Source of the DNA: Gaiellasilicea sp035645095
GTDB lineage: Bacteria; Actinomycetota; Thermoleophilia; Gaiellales; Gaiellaceae
Reading direction: 5' to 3'
Assembly (NCBI GenBank): GCA_035645095.1
Contig: DASQNG010000071.1
Location: forward strand, 1 to 5,300
Length of the DNA stretch: 5,300 nucleotides
Positions 1 through 5,300 of the stretch are shown here, piece by piece; the stretch's first letter is position 1, and each line of letters begins with the position of its first letter. Under the pieces are notes generated by a model. That model saw only the letters and a program-made list of their open reading frames with translations, was not told the DNA's origin and ran no database searches. Made by a program: the position numbers and the translations under genes.

Positions 1-230
1 GCGTGCACCAGGTAGTACGCCGCCTCCACCCCTTCGAGCGTCGCGTCGAGGGAGCCGCGGTCGAGCACGTCGCCGCGCACCGCCTCCACCCCCGCCCGCT
101 CCAGATCGTCGCGCGAGAGCGCCCGCACCGGCCGCCCCGCCCGCAGCAGCTCACCCACGAGCTCCGACCCGACATGCCCCGTCGCACCGGTCACCAGCAC
201 CGGCCGCCCCGAGGGTGCCCGCTCAGCCAC
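1..230 (-). CDS. Atypical SDR / NAD(P)H-binding epimerase-like oxidoreductase, N-terminal part
   Basis: Only the first 76 residues are present; the gene continues past the left edge. The protein begins with GTG and reads VAERAPSGRPVLVTGATGHV near its start. The TGATGHVG motif (about residues 14-21) is the glycine-rich dinucleotide-binding loop TGxxGxxG of atypical and extended short-chain dehydrogenases. It is followed by the helix and by a Gly-Asp-Val-Leu-Asp segment (about residues 55-59), as in NmrA/YbjT-type proteins. The last visible residues, AAYYLVH, match the AYYLVH segment that I recall from the YbjT/DUF2867-linked SDR group, where the full protein is usually several hundred residues. 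It probably binds NAD(P)H in the cytoplasm; the substrate is unknown. The GTG at 228-230 lies inside the end of the SRPBCC gene, an 8-bp overlap that suggests translational coupling. The SDR fold is well supported; the subfamily is less sure. Confidence 0.85.
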   Translation of the reverse strand, partial: MAERAPSGRPVLVTGATGHVGSELVGELLRAGRPVRALSRDDLERAGVEAVRGDVLDRGSLDATLEGVEAAYYLVH

Positions 231-660
231 GACGGCCCTCGGCCAGCTCCTTCAGCCGCTCCAGCGAGAGCGCGTTCCGGCCACGCAGCAGCAGGTTCCC
301 CGCCTTGTGCCCCACCCGCGCCGGGATCCCCTGCGAGGCGCGCTCGGTCATCACCACCCGCGTCCTGCCGTCCCGCTCCTCCAGCTCCAGCGTCACGAGC
401 GCGCTCCCGATCGGCCCCAGGTGCGCGTCCAGCACGAGCCGCCGCGGCCGCTCGCTCTCCACCACCGTCGAGTGGTCGCTCAGCGTCAGCGGCCCCACCC
501 CCACCGTGTGATGGAGCCGCGTGCCCGGCGCCGGGAACCCCGGGTCGGCACCCCGGATCCGCTTCGTCCCCACCACCCAGTAGCCGTAGAGGGCAGGGTC
601 GGCGAGCACGTCGAACACCGCCTCGGCGGGCGCGGCGATCTCGATCTCGTTCACGGCCAC
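223..660 (-). CDS. SRPBCC family protein (polyketide cyclase/dehydrase-like)
   Basis: This 145-residue protein is the right size for a single SRPBCC (START/Bet v1-like) domain, a helix-grip fold that encloses hydrophobic ligands. Visible marks are the opening strand and helix NEIEIAAPAEAVFDVLADPALYGYW (residues 4-28), alternating strands with GTRLHHTVGVGPLTLSDHSTV in the middle, the strand pair LVTLELEE / GRTRVVMTE, and a long C-terminal helix (about 124-142) that would close the pocket. No signal peptide or membrane segment is seen, so it is probably cytoplasmic. The GTG at 658-660 is preferred over the next in-frame GTG at 652-654 because AGGAGA (complement of 673-678) lies 12 bases upstream of the first and 18 of the second; 12 is already long. 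It is followed by the SDR gene with an 8-bp overlap. Family is confident; ligand and reaction are unknown. Confidence 0.88.
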   Translation of the reverse strand: MAVNEIEIAAPAEAVFDVLADPALYGYWVVGTKRIRGADPGFPAPGTRLHHTVGVGPLTLSDHSTVVESERPRRLVLDAHLGPIGSALVTLELEERDGRTRVVMTERASQGIPARVGHKAGNLLLRGRNALSLERLKELAEGRRG

Positions 661-719
661 GAATCCCTGGTCTCTCCTGCCGCCGTTTGCCGAAACCGCA
701 GCCCGGCTACCGGTGAGGC
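661..719. promoter_or_regulatory. Divergent intergenic region between SRPBCC and FAD oxidoreductase genes
   Basis: These 59 bp separate two start codons facing away from each other, so transcription start signals for both directions should lie here or just inside the coding ends. I could not find a convincing -10/-35 pair on either strand. The minus-strand gene has AGGAGA at 673-678. The plus-strand gene has only GAGG at 715-718, one base from its GTG. The role is inferred from the gene layout. Confidence 0.5.
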
Positions 720-2231
720 GTGCCGGACGCCGTCGTGATCGGAGCAGGCCCGAACGGGCTCGTCGCCGCCAACCTGCTCGCCGACGCCGGCTGGAGCGTC
801 GAGGTGCTCGAGGAGCAGCCGGAGCCGGGCGGGGCCGTCAAGAGCGGCGAGCACGTCGAGCCCGGCTTCGTCAGCGACGCCTTCAGCGCCTTCTACCCGC
901 TCGCCGCCGCCTCCCCCGTCGTCCAGAGGCTCGAGCTGCAGCGCTACGGCCTCCGCTGGCGGCACGGCCCGCTCGTCCTCGCCCACCCAGCCGCCGACGG
1001 CAGCTGCGCCGTCCTCTCCCGCGACCTCGCCGAGACCGCCGCCTCGCTCGAGCGCTTCGCCCCCGGCGACGGCGAGGCCTGGCGCGGCCTCTTCGCCCGC
1101 TACGACGCGATCGAGCAGCCGTTCCTGCGCGCGCTGACGACCCCTTTCCCACCCGTCCGCGCCGGCCTCTCGATCGCCCTGCGGCTGCGCCGCGACCTGG
1201 TCGACTTCGCCCGCTTCGCCGTGCTGCCGGTGCGCCGGATGGGCGACGAGCACTTCGCAGGCGCCGGCGGCAGACGCCTCCTCGCAGGCAACGCCCTCCA
1301 CGCCGACCTGCTGCCCGAATCGCCCGTCAGCGGCTTCTTCGGCTGGTTCCTCTGCTGCCTCGGCCAGACCGTCGGCTACCCCGTCCCCGAGGGCGGCGCC
1401 GGCAAGCTCACCGAGGCGCTCGTCCGCCGGCTCGAGGCCAGCGGGGGCCGCGTCACCTGCGGTGCCCGCGTCACCGAGATCGTCGTCCGCGGCGGCCGCG
1501 CCGAAGGCGTCCGGTCCACCGCCGGCGACGTCACCGCGACGAAGGCCGTGCTCGCCGACGTGCACGCTGTCGCGCTCTACCTCGAGCTGCTGCGCCGCGA
1601 GCACGTCCCGCCGCGCGTCCTCGACGGCATCCGCAAGATGGAGCTCGACCCCGCCACCTTCAAGCTCGACTGGACGCTCGACGCGCCGATCCCCTGGGCC
1701 GCGGAGGAGGCACGGCGGGCTCCCGTGATCCACGTCACCGAGTCCGTCGACGAGCTCAGCGTCACCGCCAGCGAGCTCGCGCGCAAGCTCGTCCCGACCG
1801 ACCCGTTCCTCGTCCTCGGCCAGTACGCGACCGCCGACCCGACCCGGTCGCCCGCCGGCAAGGACACCGCCTGGGCCTACACCCACCTCCCCCAGGCCGT
1901 CGACCCCGGCGACCTCGCCGCACGGATGGAAGCGCGGATCGAAGCGCTCGCGCCCGGCTTCCGCGACCTGATCCGCCGCCGCCACGTCTGGACACCGACC
2001 GCGCTCGAGCAGGCGAACCGCAACCTCCGCGGCGGCGCCCTGAACGGCGGCACCGCCCAGATCCACCAGCAACTCGTCTTCCGCCCGATCCCCGGGCTCG
2101 GCCGCCCCGAGACGCCCATCCGGGGCCTCTACCTCTGCTCCTCCTCCGCCCACCCCGGCGGCGGCGTGCACGGCGGCCCCGGCGCGATCGCCGCCAGGGC
2201 GGCGCTGCGGAAGCCGCGGCTGCGGCCCTAG
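720..2231 (+). CDS. FAD-dependent oxidoreductase, phytoene desaturase / PYROXD2-like (COG1233 type)
   Basis: A 503-residue protein, the usual size for this amine-oxidase-like flavoprotein group. The N-terminus VVIGAGPNGLVAANLLADAG (residues 5-24) is the GxGxxG Rossmann loop for FAD, with the acidic Glu31 ending the second strand and PGG following at 36-38. The segment GYPVPEGGAGKLTEAL (near residue 220) matches the conserved P-x-GG-x-x-x-L part of CrtI-like enzymes. The C-terminus has LYLCSSSAHPGGGVHGGPGA (residues 470-489), the second FAD-contacting motif of the family. It would carry out FAD-linked dehydrogenation or isomerisation of a hydrophobic substrate, but no carotenoid genes are adjacent, so a true phytoene desaturase role is not supported. 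An in-frame TGA at 714-716 fixes GTG 720 as the earliest start; no well-spaced Shine-Dalgarno sequence precedes it. It stands alone on the plus strand. Confidence 0.9.
   Translation: MPDAVVIGAGPNGLVAANLLADAGWSVEVLEEQPEPGGAVKSGEHVEPGFVSDAFSAFYPLAAASPVVQRLELQRYGLRWRHGPLVLAHPAADGSCAVLSRDLAETAASLERFAPGDGEAWRGLFARYDAIEQPFLRALTTPFPPVRAGLSIALRLRRDLVDFARFAVLPVRRMGDEHFAGAGGRRLLAGNALHADLLPESPVSGFFGWFLCCLGQTVGYPVPEGGAGKLTEALVRRLEASGGRVTCGARVTEIVVRGGRAEGVRSTAGDVTATKAVLADVHAVALYLELLRREHVPPRVLDGIRKMELDPATFKLDWTLDAPIPWAAEEARRAPVIHVTESVDELSVTASELARKLVPTDPFLVLGQYATADPTRSPAGKDTAWAYTHLPQAVDPGDLAARMEARIEALAPGFRDLIRRRHVWTPTALEQANRNLRGGALNGGTAQIHQQLVFRPIPGLGRPETPIRGLYLCSSSAHPGGGVHGGPGAIAARAALRKPRLRP
2228..2231. 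other. Shared CTAG: overlapping convergent stop codons
   Basis: The palindrome CTAG holds TAG for the plus-strand oxidoreductase (2229-2231) and TAG for the minus-strand DUF4126 gene (complement of 2228-2230). The two genes end tail to tail with no intergenic DNA and so no room for a separate terminator between them. Confidence 0.9.
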
Positions 2232-2800
2232 CGGCCGCCGAGGCGGCGGCCCAGGCGGCGGCGCAGCGAGAGCACACCGACGACGAGCGCCACCACGAGC
2301 GCCGCCGCCAGCACCGGCAGCACGAACGCGGCGACGAGCAGGGCGAGCGCCGCGACGTCCTCCCCCAGCGAGAGCAGCGGGTTGCCGAGACCCCCCGTCG
2401 ACGCCGTCGCGACCGGCCGCACCGCCGCCCGCCCCGCGTGCACCGACCCGGCGGTGAGCGCCCCCAGCACCACCGCCGCGAACGCCGGCAGGTCGGTCTC
2501 CAGGCCGGTTTGCCCGGCGAAGAGGAGCGCGCCCGAGGCGGGAGCGACGAGCGCCCCGGCCACGTGCAGTACGTGGTCGACGAGCGGCACCTTGTCACCG
2601 ACGAAGTCCGCCACCGCCAGCACCCCCAGCACGACGAGCCCCGTCGTCGACGACAGCTCGTCGAACGGGGCCGCCAGCTCGACCAGGTCGAGGCGGGCGA
2701 GGAGCGCGCTGCCGAAGAGCGGCAGCCACGCGTTCAGCCCGGCAGCCCCGGAGAGGCCGAACGCGGCGAGCACGCTGCCGAGCGCGGTCTCGAGCCCCAC
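2228..2800 (-). CDS. DUF4126 domain-containing integral membrane protein
   Basis: A 190-residue, strongly hydrophobic protein. The N-terminal stretch with GLSGAAGLNAWLPLFGSALL (residues 15-34), then FDELSSTTGLVVLGVLAVAD and FVGDKVPLVDHVLHVAGALV, matches the pattern I know from DUF4126: a small-residue-rich first helix with Gly-Leu-Asn-Ala, a second helix ending in Asp-Lys-Val-Pro, and then another membrane span. Likely membrane segments are about 8-35, 53-69, 77-96, 104-127 and 149-178, followed by a basic tail (RRRLGRRLGGR) that probably lies in the cytoplasm. The function of the family is not established. GTG at 2798-2800 is forced because an in-frame TAG sits directly upstream; no clear Shine-Dalgarno is seen. 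It starts 8 bp after the Eis-like gene and so is probably translated from the same message, as the last gene of the operon. Confidence 0.88.
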   Translation of the reverse strand: MGLETALGSVLAAFGLSGAAGLNAWLPLFGSALLARLDLVELAAPFDELSSTTGLVVLGVLAVADFVGDKVPLVDHVLHVAGALVAPASGALLFAGQTGLETDLPAFAAVVLGALTAGSVHAGRAAVRPVATASTGGLGNPLLSLGEDVAALALLVAAFVLPVLAAALVVALVVGVLSLRRRLGRRLGGR

Positions 2801-2808
2801 CTAGCCGC

Positions 2809-4023
2809 TCAGAAGATCTCGGGGCACCACGGCTTGCGTGGCGACGCGAACAGCAGGTCGGCCTTCGCGAGCGCTCCCGGCCGCAGCTCCCGCACGAGCC
2901 CCGCGCGGGCGAGCTCCGTCGCCGTGAACCCGCCCAGGTAGAGCGAGCCGAGCTCGTTCACGTCGAGCGCCAGCTCCGGCTCGTCGTCCCTCCGCTCGGC
3001 GGCGCCGCCGGCGAGCCGCCAGCGGCCGGCGTTGTCCGGCAGGAACGAGTCGGCCAGCTCGAAGACGAGCGTCTCCTCCGTGCCGTACGTACGCGCCGCG
3101 AGCGCAGCGGCGACGTCGACCACGCGCACGAAGAGCGTGTCGTAGACCTGGAGCCGCGCGCGCCGCGGGTAGACGAGCCCGTGCAGGAGAGGGTGGTCGA
3201 GCGGCAGGTGCTGCGTGCGGAACGTCGAGATCCAGTCGACGCCGAGCAGGAAGCGCCACAGCTCGAGCTCGAACCCGTCGGCGGCGAGCGCCTCGAGCAC
3301 CCGCACGTGGCCGACGTTGACGCCGAGCTCCCACTTCGCGACGACCCGGTAGAGCGCGTACCCGACCGGCTCCCCGGCGCACTCGACGACGGCGACGTTC
3401 TTCTGCGCCCCGTCCTCGCGCCGGTCGGGCGGGTCGGCCAGCAGGCGGCTCTCCCACCAGGTCTCGCTGCGCGCGTACATGCCCGGGATCGCCCGGCGCA
3501 CACGCTCGTAGACCGGCGGCACGACCGTCTGCGCCTCCTCGAGCGAAATCAGGCGCACGCGCACGTCCTCCGGCTGCGGCACCCGCAGCGCGTGGTAGCC
3601 GCGCGGGACGGTCACCTCCGCACCGAGCGCCGCCATCCCGTAGCCGAAGCGGCGGTAGATCGCCTCCTCGGAGGCCCAGAGCGCCGCGATCGGCTCCCCG
3701 CGCCGGCGCACGTCGTCGAGCTGCGTGCGCATCAGGCTGGTGAGGACGCCGCGCCGCCGGTGCGTCGGCAGCACCCCGACGACGGTGACGCCCGCGCAGC
3801 CGACCTCGCCTCCCGGCGTCGACAGCCGGAACGGGAACGCACCGGCGCCGCCGACGATCCGCCCCTCGTCGAGCGCCGCGTGCAGCCGCTCGAGCGGGAG
3901 GTTCCTCGTGAACCGCTCGGTCGCCTCCTCGTCGGCCGGCCAGCCGCCGAAGTAGTGGCCGATCGCGCCGATCGCGCCGCGCGCCTCCTCGAGGCTCTCG
4001 ACGGTCCGGATCGTGGGTGACAT
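2809..4023 (-). CDS. Eis-like GNAT family N-acetyltransferase (complete paralogue)
   Basis: A 404-residue protein, close to the roughly 400 residues of mycobacterial Eis. It has two GNAT regions and a C-terminal sterol-carrier-like region. The acetyl-CoA loop is VVGVLPTHRRRGVLTSLM (residues 81-98). GEPIAALWASEEAIYRRFGYG (109-129) is the Eis signature, in which Tyr128 should correspond to the catalytic Tyr126 of M. tuberculosis Eis. SETWWESRLL (186-195) begins the second half. The protein ends PWCPEIF; in Eis the carboxylate of the terminal Phe acts as the base. It probably transfers acetyl from acetyl-CoA to amines, in the cytoplasm. Known Eis enzymes act on aminoglycosides, lysines and polyamines, but the substrate here is unknown. 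I choose ATG at 4021-4023, 7 bp after the previous stop, over GTG at 4057-4059, which would overlap the upstream gene and add 12 residues of no family resemblance. Confidence 0.92.
   Translation of the reverse strand: MSPTIRTVESLEEARGAIGAIGHYFGGWPADEEATERFTRNLPLERLHAALDEGRIVGGAGAFPFRLSTPGGEVGCAGVTVVGVLPTHRRRGVLTSLMRTQLDDVRRRGEPIAALWASEEAIYRRFGYGMAALGAEVTVPRGYHALRVPQPEDVRVRLISLEEAQTVVPPVYERVRRAIPGMYARSETWWESRLLADPPDRREDGAQKNVAVVECAGEPVGYALYRVVAKWELGVNVGHVRVLEALAADGFELELWRFLLGVDWISTFRTQHLPLDHPLLHGLVYPRRARLQVYDTLFVRVVDVAAALAARTYGTEETLVFELADSFLPDNAGRWRLAGGAAERRDDEPELALDVNELGSLYLGGFTATELARAGLVRELRPGALAKADLLFASPRKPWCPEIF
3631..3699. repeat. Conserved paralogous segment, copy A (Eis-like gene)
   Basis: This stretch matches 5205-5273 at 62 of 69 positions by direct comparison; the first 23 bases are identical. 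It encodes the ALWASE...FGYGMA region of the complete Eis-like protein, so the match reflects gene duplication and protein constraint, not a mobile repeat. Confidence 0.8.
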
Positions 4024-4030
4024 CGCGCCG

Positions 4031-4327
4031 CTACGGCACCGGGACGAGCCCGACGTCACCCTCGAGCAGAACCGCGACCTCGCCCGGATCGTCCTGGATG
4101 TCCCCCTCCTCGAAGAACGTCTGCGCCCCCTCGCGCGTCTCCCACAGCGCGAGTGCGTGGAACGCGGAGCCGTCGCGTGCGTGCCACGCGCGGTGGAAGC
4201 GGCAGCCGTGGCCGCGGGCGCTCGCCTGCATCTCTGGCGTGATCCCCATGACGCGCTTGCGGTAGAGGGCCTTCGCCGTCTGCCCGTCCGGCGTCGGCGT
4301 CGGCACTGTGAACAGGTACCACGGCAC
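4031..4327 (-). CDS. Uncharacterised 98-residue protein between two Eis-like genes
   Basis: I do not recognise this protein with certainty. It begins MPWYLFTVPTPTPDGQTAKA, has a mixed middle with two His and several aromatic residues (GCRFHRAWHARDGSAFHALALW, 41-62), and ends with an acidic part and Val-Pro-Val-Pro. The order strand, helix, strand, FHALALWETREGAQTFFEE (56-74), strand resembles small dimeric alpha/beta-barrel proteins such as antibiotic-biosynthesis-monooxygenase-like domains, in which a Trp-Glu-(Ser/Thr) turn precedes a helix; this is only a shape argument. No signal peptide or membrane helix is present. GTG at 4325-4327 has a good ribosome site, AGGA (complement of 4335-4338) seven bases upstream, and its codon choice fits its neighbours, so it is probably a real gene. 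It lies 55 bp after one Eis-like gene and 7 bp before the other. Confidence 0.75.
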   Translation of the reverse strand: MPWYLFTVPTPTPDGQTAKALYRKRVMGITPEMQASARGHGCRFHRAWHARDGSAFHALALWETREGAQTFFEEGDIQDDPGEVAVLLEGDVGLVPVP

Positions 4328-4334
4328 GGGCCGA

Positions 4335-4338
4335 TCCT
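4335..4338 (-). promoter_or_regulatory. Ribosome binding site of the 98-residue protein
   Basis: AGGA on the minus strand, seven bases upstream of GTG 4327. It is the best-spaced Shine-Dalgarno in the window and supports that start codon. Confidence 0.55.
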
Positions 4339-4339
4339 A

Positions 4340-4351
4340 CAGCGGCCGCTG
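4340..4351. repeat. 12-bp perfect palindrome CAGCGGCCGCTG in the operon gap
   Basis: A perfect inverted repeat with no loop, in the 55-bp gap between the partial Eis-like gene and the 98-residue protein. There is no following T-run on either strand, so it does not look like an intrinsic terminator. It could be an operator half-site pair or simply a chance product of high GC. Confidence 0.35.
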
Positions 4352-4382
4352 CAGCCCCTTCAGGAGCGGCGGCCGAGCGGCC

Positions 4383-5300
4383 TCAGAACACCTCCGGGCA
4401 GAAGGGCGGCAGGTCGGTGCGGAAGAGCAGCGAGGCCGCCCCCACCGCTCCCGGGCGTCGCTCCTCCACGAGCCCCGCGTGCGCGAGCAGGTGGAAGTCG
4501 TGCGCGCCGAGGTACACCGAGGCGAGGTCGCGGGTGTCGAGCGCGAGGTCGGCCTCGTCCTCGGTGCGGCCGGCGCCGACGCCGACGCGGTAGCGGCCGG
4601 CGTTCCACGGGCAGAGCTCGTCCCGCACCTCCAGCACGACGCTCTCGCCCGGCTTGTACGCCCGCGCCCGCAGCGCCGCATCGAGGTCGACGAGCCGCAG
4701 CCAGAGGGCGTCGCCGAGCCGAAGTCCGAGCGCGCGCGGGTCGCGCGCCGTCAGCAGGAGCGGCGAGGCGGGATCGAGCGCGAAGACGTCGACCAGAACC
4801 GTCAGGTCGATCCCGTGCAGGAAACGCCAGAGCGCGAGCTCGGCCTCGGCGGTCGCCGCGGTCACCTCGACCACCTTCACCTCGCTCTTCGAGAAGCCGT
4901 CCTCCCACTCGCTCTTGACGCGGTAGAGCGCGAAGCCCTCGGCAACGCCGTCCCGCTCCGCCACGGCGTAGAACTTCTGGCTCGCCCCGTGCCGCCACTC
5001 CTTCGGGTCGGCGAGCCGCAGCTCCGTCCACCACGTCTCGTCGCGGCTGAGCATCCCGGCCCGGGTGCTCCGCAGGCGGTCGTAGACGGGCGGGAAGAGC
5101 GCGAGCGCCTCCGCGGCGTCGACGAGCCGTACCGTCGCGCCCTCGCCGACGCCGTCGCGCAGCGCGAAACGCTGCACCTGCGACTTCGCGGGCGTCCCGG
5201 TCGTCGCCATCCCGTAGCCGAAGCGGCCGTAGATCGAGGACTCGGAGGCCCACAGCGCCGCGATCGGTTCCCCCCACGCGTGCACGTCGGCGAGCTGCCG
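4383..5300 (-). CDS. Eis-like GNAT family N-acetyltransferase (second paralogue, N-terminus beyond the edge)
   Basis: The last 305 residues of a protein that continues past the right edge. Alignment by eye with the complete paralogue says about 99 residues are missing, including the acetyl-CoA loop. The visible part opens RQLADVHAWGEPIAALWASE, followed by SSIYGRFGYGMA with the Tyr that corresponds to the Eis catalytic tyrosine. It continues with SRDETWWTELRLAD, an ALYRVKSEWEDGF strand region, ALWRFLHGIDLTV, and a sterol-carrier-like C-terminal region. The end, LPPFCPEVF, keeps the terminal Phe whose carboxylate is catalytic in Eis. The reading frame is open to base 5300 without a stop, so GTG at 5283-5285 is an internal codon and not the start. 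It is the first visible gene of the minus-strand operon. Likely a cytoplasmic acetyltransferase with a different substrate range from its neighbour; substrate unknown. Confidence 0.92.
   Translation of the reverse strand, partial: RQLADVHAWGEPIAALWASESSIYGRFGYGMATTGTPAKSQVQRFALRDGVGEGATVRLVDAAEALALFPPVYDRLRSTRAGMLSRDETWWTELRLADPKEWRHGASQKFYAVAERDGVAEGFALYRVKSEWEDGFSKSEVKVVEVTAATAEAELALWRFLHGIDLTVLVDVFALDPASPLLLTARDPRALGLRLGDALWLRLVDLDAALRARAYKPGESVVLEVRDELCPWNAGRYRVGVGAGRTEDEADLALDTRDLASVYLGAHDFHLLAHAGLVEERRPGAVGAASLLFRTDLPPFCPEVF
5205..5273. repeat. Conserved paralogous segment, copy B (second Eis-like gene)
   Basis: Counterpart of 3631-3699, same orientation, 1574 bp away. It is the best-conserved DNA between the two paralogues that I found. 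Homologous recombination between the copies could delete the 98-residue gene, though the identical run is short. Confidence 0.8.

Noticed and set aside
3..716. 237-residue plus-strand frame at the left end
   Set aside because: It is antisense to the SDR and SRPBCC genes, with Pro/Arg/Ala-rich composition and no domain. The minus-strand readings give recognisable folds.
651..2171. 506-residue open frame on the minus strand opposite the FAD oxidoreductase
   Set aside because: It is an antisense shadow of a clear flavoprotein gene. Its translation is low-complexity Gly/Ala/Glu/Asp/Val, without any domain motif, as expected opposite GC-rich coding DNA.
713..2941. 742-residue open frame on the plus strand
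   Set aside because: The translation is Arg/Pro/Ala-rich low complexity in a shifted frame. It runs through the end of the oxidoreductase and across the antisense of two other genes.
3181..4020. 279-residue plus-strand frame
   Set aside because: It lies opposite the complete Eis-like gene and is Arg/Glu/Leu/Val-rich without any family features.
4021..4059. Longer N-terminus of the Eis-like protein from GTG 4059
   Set aside because: The extra 12 residues (Ser/Arg/Gly-rich) overlap the upstream gene and do not resemble Eis N-termini. ATG 4023 gives a 404-residue protein of the expected length.
4341..4382. Possible terminator hairpin between the partial Eis-like gene and the small protein
   Set aside because: The pairing of GCCGCT (4345-4350) with AGCGGC (4365-4370) has a 14-base loop, a short stem and no T-run. 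It is not a convincing terminator.
4013..4918. 301-residue plus-strand frame across the operon gap
   Set aside because: It spans the antisense of two supported genes and the gap between them. The second half is almost all Arg/Pro/Ala/Gly.

Overview
The window is very GC-rich chromosomal DNA, packed with coding sequence and with C or G at almost every third codon position. Four of the seven genes start with GTG for certain, and intergenic gaps are short. This suggests an actinobacterium. The mix of Eis-type acetyltransferases, a DUF4126 membrane protein and atypical SDR/SRPBCC enzymes would suit Thermoleophilia (Solirubrobacterales or Gaiellales) or a similar deep-branching actinobacterial group, but that placement is inference. 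There is no RNA gene, insertion sequence, CRISPR array, phage gene or attachment site.

Left part (1-2231): a divergent locus. On the minus strand, an SRPBCC-fold protein (223-660) overlaps by 8 bp the start of an atypical short-chain dehydrogenase that runs off the left edge (1-230). Facing away from them is a 503-residue FAD-dependent oxidoreductase of the phytoene-desaturase/PYROXD2-like group (720-2231). The 59 bp between the two start codons must hold the promoters for both directions. A dehydrogenase, a hydrophobic-ligand-binding fold and a flavin oxidoreductase side by side suggest a small redox module on a lipid or isoprenoid-like substrate, but the substrate cannot be read from the sequence.

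Right part (2228-5300): four minus-strand genes in a row, read right to left, forming a probable operon. They are an Eis-like N-acetyltransferase cut by the right edge (4383-5300), an uncharacterised 98-residue protein (4031-4327), a second, complete Eis-like N-acetyltransferase (2809-4023) and a DUF4126 membrane protein (2228-2800). Gaps are 55, 7 and 8 bp. The two acetyltransferases are paralogues: both keep the RFGYG segment and the terminal Cys-Pro-Glu-(Ile/Val)-Phe that in Eis supplies the catalytic carboxylate. The operon meets the FAD oxidoreductase tail to tail, the two stop codons sharing one CTAG.

The most noteworthy item is the operon with two diverged Eis-like paralogues flanking a small unknown protein and followed by a membrane protein. 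I see no clear sign of a wholly new system; the rest looks like ordinary chromosomal actinobacterial genes.
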